64,000 nucleotides of DNA, taken from Bisporella sp. PMI_857 (taxonomy: Eukaryota; Ascomycota; Leotiomycetes; Helotiales; Helotiaceae). Position 1 is the first letter of the stretch, and each line of letters begins with the position of its first letter. The stretch lies in contig JAJSPD010000062.1 of the NCBI GenBank assembly GCA_021307315.1, positions 202,181 through 266,180 of the forward strand, read 5' to 3'. Under the pieces are notes generated by a model. The model saw nothing but the letters and a program-made list of their open reading frames with translations. It did no database searches and was not told the DNA's origin. The position numbers were made by a program, and so were the translations under genes. This document shows, piece by piece, positions 58,411 through 64,000 of this stretch.

Positions 58411-61400
58411 CTACTTGACTTTGACGTCTTTTCTCCGGGCAAAAGACCGCTCTCTTCCTCCTACTAGCCCCAATAAGCGGCAGTACCTCTCGAAAGCAAC
58501 ACGTCCGAGGGGCTTCGTCAGTCCGTCTGCGGGCATAGACTCTGTAGGCACGTACGTTACTTGTATTCGTCCTTTCTCGGACAGGTCACGAATATGATGA
58601 TAGCAGATATCAATATGTTTCGAACGTTCGTGCAAGTGAGGGTTCTTGACCAAAGCCAGCGCTCCTTGGTTGTCCCCGCGGATCTTCACAGTTCGTGATG
58701 GTTCCCCAATATACTTCTCGAACTTCATATCGCGAAGAATCTGTGCTAGCCATTAACTTGCCCTTGCACACATAGCCATTGCGACGTACTCCGATTCCGT
58801 GCTAGATGCGGCTACCGAGGTTTGCTTTATGCTTCTCCAGGAAACAGGCCCTCCGTAGAGCATAGCAACATTTCCCGAAGTGCTTTTACGGTCCGTCTTG
58901 TCTCCTGCCCAGTCGGCATCTGAGTAGAGTACTAGGCTACAGTCTTTCCCGGGTCCGTAGCGCACCTTTTGTGCTACTGTAGTCCGTAAGTATCGCATAA
59001 GTCCTTTAAGTGCATCGCCATAGTGACTTGCAGGGTTTTTCATGAACTGGCTGAGCTTTCCGAGACTAAAGGCTTTGTCTGGGCGAGTGTGAACTATGCT
59101 GTACATTAAGCTACTTATAACCCGTTGGTATTCGTTAGCGTCGATTCGCTGGTCGTCAGGTCTTGCAGGCCGTAAGTTGTTGTAGTCCTCGATTGGAGTA
59201 AACTTCCCTTTGTGAGTGCCGTGTGTAAACTCGTAACGATTCAAAACGGCGTTTAAATACTGCTCTTGATCGATCCACAGTTCTTTTGTTTTTCGGTTCC
59301 GGGTGATTCGCATGCTTAGAATCTTCTTGATCTCCCCCAGGTTCTTGGCTCTGAATCGCGACAAGAAATAATTGTCGAACTATTCGACGTCGGCTACTCT
59401 ACGAGCTGCAAGCAACATATCATCGACGTAGACAAGTAGGATCAAGCCAAGTTGCGCGTGCGTGAACAAGCACGAGTCCGCCAGGCTCTGAACGAAGCCC
59501 CCTGCAAGCAAAAAAGACCTGCAGAGTAGGTTCCAATCTCTTGCAGCCTGCTTCAGTCCATAGAGACTCCGTAGAACTCGTAAAACGTACCCGTCGCGAA
59601 CTGCTACGCCTTTAGGCTTTGCCAGGTAAATCCTTTTCTGCAAAGCAGATTCGGTAAAAGCGTTCTTAATGTCGAAGTAGTAGCATTCCAAGTCCTCGGC
59701 TGCGACCATAGCCAGCAAAATCCGTAGTGTATCCATTCGGACTGTTGGTGCAAAAGTCTCAAAATAGTCTTGCCCGTGAATCTGTGAAAAACCTCGAGCA
59801 ACCAGTCTAGCCTTGAAGCGCTCTACTGATCCTTCCGGAGTTGGTTTAACATTAAAGACCCACTTTGTAGAAACCTCGTTGCAGTCCTTCGGTCTTACTT
59901 TTTCTGTCCAGGTCTTGTTAGTAGCGAGCGAAGCAAGTTCCATTTCTATAGCTTTTCGCCATTGCGGGCCGTAATCAGGGTCGTTAATAGCTTGCTCGTA
60001 GGTTGTAGAGGTAGGAATTCCATCAACAGTAGTGCTAGCTAGTGCTGATTCGTCTGACTCGATCAAAAGAGGGTCAGCAAGAAAGTCGTCCGTTACGAGT
60101 GCTAACATGGCCCTGAGCATTTTTTTTGCAGGCCTTTCGTCATCATTTCCAATTGCCTGGTTTCTGTTGCGCTTCCGTAAAAAGTATTCTCTACGGGCAG
60201 GCTCGGCTTGATTTCCCAAGCCGGGCTGAGGAAATTGAGAAGGTTCCGGGTCTAATGGTCTATTTTAGTGTGACCCTGAATTGGCTTCGACAATTGATTC
60301 AGCCTGTAGTGTTGGTCTAGCACCCTGTTGAACATGTTCAGTAGTTGGGTTGTCGAACGTGTTCAATAAAAGTTCGGCTTCTAAAAGTGCTGACTCTTTA
60401 TCGAATAGCTCGCTGTTCGTTTCGTCAGCCGCTTCGACTGTAGCATTCTCTTGGGTCTCTACAGCAGGCTCGCTGCCTTCTGTAAGCTTGCTTGCTGCTG
60501 GTATTCGAATTTCAAAATTGTTCATCACTTTGGGCATAGACTCTAGATCGACGGTTTGAAGAGCAATCCCCTCCTTTGCCGTACTAGTACCGGAAGGGCG
60601 CCCTCTAGGAGCTCTGTTTAGAAGCGAGTTCGGTGTGCCTTGCGGGCCACTTGCGCCCCGTAGCTTGAGCTCCACTGTTCCTCTTTTAACGTTCTCATCG
60701 ACCCGTATTACTTTGGCTCTAATCGTGTATCCAAGGTCTGGCGCGTAGACTCTGAGTTGGTGAGTCGTGTCTTGACAATAGCCCATAAATACGCCAACGC
60801 GGCCTCTGTCCACAAGTTTGTTATGTCTTTCTCCGGCGGGGAGTGATTTCGGATTTACATATGAGTAGCACTTGCTCCCCTATACGCGGATGTAGTCGAT
60901 CGAAGGTCTTTCACCTGTATAGGCCTCTTCGGGTGAAATTCTCCTGTCGTTGATCATTGGCCTTGTTGCGGTGCGATTCCGCAGGTATGCGTCAGTCTCC
61001 ACAGCTTCATCCCAAAACTCTATAAGTAAGCCTGCTTCTTTAAGCATAGCTTTTGCAGAGTTCTCGGCTGTTTGGATACACTTTTCCGCAACACTATTTT
61101 GATGAGATTCGTGAGCGACAGTATATTGTGGTCGAATGCCATTTTGTCGGCACTAGTCGTCCAAAAGCTCTTTTAGCTCTGCGGCGTTGTCTGACCTTAC
61201 GCTTACGACTTTACAGCTGGACTTCAGCTTTACTTGTTTTTTCTAAGACCGTAAGCAAAGAACTACTTCTTTCTTGGTTTTCGTAGTAAGAGTCCACACT
61301 TTCCGAGTTGCGTTGTCGATCACTTCGGCAAAGTATCTGTTTCCGCGAGCTGTAGTAGGAAGAGGTCCGCACACGTCTACGGACACTAAATCGAGAATGT

Positions 61401-63180
61401 GAGATTTCTATAGTGTTAGTCTACGGTTGAAGCGGTTTTTCATTTTGGTTAATGCACAAACCTCACAAACGTGATTAAGAGGTAGGACCTTGATTTTGTC
61501 CTTCAGTGTTGTTACAGTGTGAAGCTTACGGATCACTTCTCTTCTAAAGTGTGCAAATCGTCGGTGATACAACTGATAGCGGGCCGTTGCTTCACTATTG
61601 CGGTTCGTAGCTAAGTGATCTGCTATATCCGTATCTAACTTTTCAACCGCAGGAAAAGCACAGCAGCAAAGTTGCAGGTCCGAAGCGGGCCTTTTTGGCC
61701 AACTTGAGGTTACCCCAGAAAGAGTTGTTGGCTGAGCTTTCCTTACCTGGTTTCCCAAGCCGGGCCTGGGAAATGGTTTATGCACTTCTCTTGTTATGAA
61801 CGCTGTTTCATCGTAGCCGTCGGCGATATCAGTGACTATATAGACTCCATCCGTGGAGCGTGCTGTGATGACTGTGCGGTCACTTTTCTTGTACCACATG
61901 CACTTATCGTCGAAAGAGCCTGTAAAACCATTTGCACAAACTTTCTTGCTTGAGAGAAGATTTACCCCTAGTTTGGGAACGTATAATACATTTGACAACA
62001 AAAGAGATCTTCCGCTTTTCACTCGTAGTTCAACCGTGCTTATGTGATCTGATCTTAACTGCCCCCCTCTAACTTTTATCTTGCGTCTCGGTATCTTGAC
62101 TAATAAGCGCCTAAAAAGGTGGAGTTGGTCAGTCATGTAGGAAGAAGCTCCGGAGTCTGAAGCCCATTGGGAATAAGGGATCTTACGGGCGCTTTCCAAA
62201 GAAATCGCGGCCGTTTTATCATTGTCCGAGTCGTGAATAGGCTCTTCTGGGTCGGAGTCTGACAATGACGCCTCTGAGTTTGATTCAGCTCCGTAATGTC
62301 CTTTTTCTACACGCCTGTGCTTTGATTTCTGGGTGCTTTGTTGATCACGACGTCGGCGTTGAGCCTGTCGCTTTTCGCGAACTGTAGTTTTGGCAATCTC
62401 TTTCCATTTGCAATCAGTGAACCGGTGGTTACGGCCTTCGTACAGCCAGCACTCTAGCCTTTCGGCTTTAGGGCTCGTGCTCCGAGTCCCGAAGTATGCT
62501 TTGCGATTTGCAGGCTGCTGAGCTGCGATTGCTGCAGTCTCAATCTGATTTGCCTTAAGCTGGTCCTCCTGAGTTTGCAGAATAAACAACTTGTCTTGAA
62601 CAGTTAGGCTTAGTTGGGCATCCAGCGTTGCGCGAGTCACCGCGTAGTTTGAAGGTAATCCTGCAAAAAGGTATTCGAACAGTCGTTTCTCATTGAAGGC
62701 TGTAGCTAAAGTAGGCTCGGCATCCGTAACACGACGTCGTAGCTTTTTAAGCTTGATCCAAGAGCTTTGAATGCTTGCGCCTGGTTCCATTTTGAACGTT
62801 GTAAGTTTACTCAGATCTTCACGGCGGGTTTGCGGTCGAGACTTAAAGTATTTGAGCCGCAGGTTTGTCCATTTCTCCTTTACAGACTCGAATTCTTTCA
62901 TATATTCGTCGTCGGTAAGGTCCACGCAAATTGTCAGCATGTAGAGTGCTTTCGCAGATGCTATTTTGTGCTCCTTCTTTTTCTCAATGTTCCATGACCC
63001 GTTCGGCGTTCCGTCTGTTCCAAGTGTAAGAGCAATCCATGCGTATTCTGCCACTGTTTTCTCTAAGACGAAATCTATCCTTTCCTTAATCATGTATAGT
63101 TCGAATAACTTAAACCATCCTTGCCATATCTCTTGACTAAGTGTCTTTACAGGTCGCTTTGCTTTGCTAATATGATCCAT
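58411..63180 (-). pseudogene. Copia gag-pol, one frame with seven nonsense codons
   Basis: From the ATG at 63180 (MDHISKAKRPVKTLSQEIWQ) to the TAG at 58411 a single frame of 1590 codons is kept without any indel. It contains internal stops at 61408, 61243, 61153, 60880 and 59380 (TAG) and at 60265 and 58753 (TAA). Domains in order: gag to about 235, and a zinc knuckle at 244-257 in which the second Cys is Tyr (CWLYEGRNHRFTDC). Protease follows with DSGAS (Asp342), then GAG_pre-integrase (LYHRRFAHFRREVIRKLHTV) and the integrase core (DLVSVDVCGPLP, NGIRPQYTVAHESHQNSVAE). Reverse transcriptase has LLVYVDDMLL (about 59430) and RNase H has YSDADWAGDKTDRKSTSG and KHIDICYHHIRD. All stops can arise from TGG/CAG/CAA by single transitions. 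It is non-autonomous. Confidence 0.93.
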
Positions 63181-63563
63181 ATCGAATTGCGCTTGGCTTT
63201 TTGTTGAACACGTTCAGCAAGGTTCGGAGTAAAAAGTAAAAAGCTGTCGTATAGTAGCTTCCGTGTTGTAAATAAAATGTAGAAGCTGTCGTACAGTAGC
63301 TTCCGGGTTGGGATTTTGTTGATATAATTGGGATAGCAATCTGTATGCCCCGTAAGTTCGACTAGCGGTCCGTTGCTGTCTTATTGGCAGTCCGTTGCCT
63401 TTGGCGGTCCGTTGCCTTCGTGTTATTGGCTGTCCGTTGCCTTTTGTATAGCTCTTACTGTCGTGATAGGTCCGTTAGGCTGCAGGTAGTCGTTTCTGAC
63501 AGCTTACCCTATTTTCGATTGGCTCTTCTCTCCTGGCTTCCTTCGTACACTCACAGTGCAAGG

Positions 63564-63577
63564 CCGGGCTCATAACC
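63564..63577 (-). other. Primer binding site, half-tRNA(iMet) type
   Basis: Directly next to the 5' LTR the minus strand reads GGTTATGAGCCC. Its complement GGGCTCATAACC is the anticodon arm of initiator tRNA-Met (loop CTCATAA). This is the priming mode known for Drosophila copia and several fungal Copia elements, which use a 5' half of tRNA-iMet. Confidence 0.7.
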
Positions 63578-63779
63578 TGTTAAAAAGGTATTAGTGGAAG
63601 CTTGTGCTGTACGCAAGGTCTGCCCAAGTGCAGTGGTTCAGGGAGGATGAATTGACTTGATTGTAGAACTATTTGGAGGTCGCTCAGTGAAAGGGGTTTT
63701 ACCCTTTCACTGATGACTAAGCTATTACATAAGGTATTGCCCATGCCTTATGGGTGGGCTACACCACCAATTCTCAACA
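63578..63779 (-). repeat. 5' LTR of the Copia element
   Basis: 202 bp, by eye identical to 58130-58331. On the minus strand it precedes the primer binding site and gag. Confidence 0.95.
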
Positions 63780-64000
63780 ATATTTATATTTAACTAATCT
63801 ACTAACTTCTAAAAGTTTAAGCGGGATTATTTAGCTACGCAACTACCTATACTTCAAGCCGAAGCTTTAAATATATATAACGTTAGCGATAACGAAGATA
63901 ATATATATATTAAAAACGAAAATAAAGAATTAAATGAATTAATTCTTTATTTTCAAGAAAGAAGGGCTAATCGAATAATAAGGTTTTTTTTTTTTTTTTT
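63780..64000 (+). mobile_element. hAT transposon relic, right part
   Basis: The AT-rich hAT sequence resumes after the Copia element, starting with the duplicated ATATT. The frame NLLTSKSLSG with many stops continues the C-terminal transposase region. The right terminus lies beyond the window. The window ends in a T run. Confidence 0.6.

Larger units (their letters stand above)
58130..63779 (-). mobile_element. Copia-type LTR retrotransposon nested in hAT
   Basis: A complete element of 5650 bp in minus orientation, bounded by two 202-bp LTRs that look identical (TGTTAAAAAGG...TTCTCAACA). It is flanked by the 5-bp target duplication ATATT (58125-58129 and 63780-63784). A primer site abuts the 63.6-kb LTR and a short purine tract (AAGTAGGAG on the minus strand) abuts the 58.3-kb LTR. 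Domain order gag-PR-IN-RT-RH is Copia (Pseudoviridae-type). The coding frame is dead (see gag-pol). Confidence 0.95.

Noticed and set aside
1..64000. CRISPR array, tRNA or rRNA genes, bacterial features
   Set aside because: No regularly spaced direct repeats and no cloverleaf or rRNA signature seen. Spliced genes show the DNA is eukaryotic.

Overview
The window is nuclear DNA of a filamentous ascomycete (Pezizomycotina). Introns are short (about 50-70 nt) with GT..AG ends and CTAAC-like branch points. There are Zn2Cys6 transcription factors, CAZymes, a fungal Apc5 and a mitochondrial Cox6a/Cox13. Degraded repeats carry C-to-T/G-to-A changes of the kind RIP produces. A class such as Eurotiomycetes is plausible, but the sequence does not fix it. 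I saw no tRNA, rRNA or CRISPR array.

Layout. 0.5-4 kb: an SRPBCC protein and a Zn2Cys6 regulator, divergently transcribed. 4.3-6.7 kb: relics of a DUF3435 (tyrosine-recombinase-like) gene and of a Tc1/mariner transposase. 7-12 kb: a 1490-residue protein with a Helo-like/STAND-type N-terminus, many ankyrin repeats and a ZZ finger. 12-20 kb: gene-poor DNA with a kinase fragment, an uncharacterised gene broken by one TGA, a second Zn2Cys6 regulator and a GH1 fragment. 21-23 kb: a secreted beta-propeller protein resembling fungal saponin hydrolases. 24.7-35.3 kb: a carbohydrate cluster made of a tannase/feruloyl esterase, a GH35-like beta-galactosidase with DUF5597, an MFS sugar transporter and a divergent GH3 beta-glucosidase with PA14. 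The MFS/GH3 promoter carries four CreA-type GTGGGG sites. 37.6-41 kb: a C2H2 zinc-finger gene and a probable DUF3505 relic. 41.2-44.8 kb: two conserved housekeeping genes, COX13 and APC5, probably an anchor of core synteny. 46-49.2 kb: three genes sharing a C-terminal module of about 50 residues, one of them fused to a Helo-like N-terminus. 50.4-55.5 kb: a broken NRPS fragment beside an intact ATP-grasp ligase. 55.5-64 kb: an AT-rich hAT transposon relic with a Copia element nested inside it.

How the genes fit together. The four-gene CAZyme block would release, import and hydrolyse plant-derived phenolic esters and beta-linked sugars. The Helo-like genes at 7 kb and 48 kb, with the module-sharing neighbours at 46-47 kb, look like fungal NLR/cell-death or allorecognition components. 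That role is inferred from domain type only. The Copia element has identical 202-bp LTRs and a 5-bp target duplication. Its single gag-pol frame is nevertheless stopped by seven TAG/TAA codons with no indel, so it looks recently moved but already dead. All exon joins below were worked out by hand from splice signals and frame continuity.
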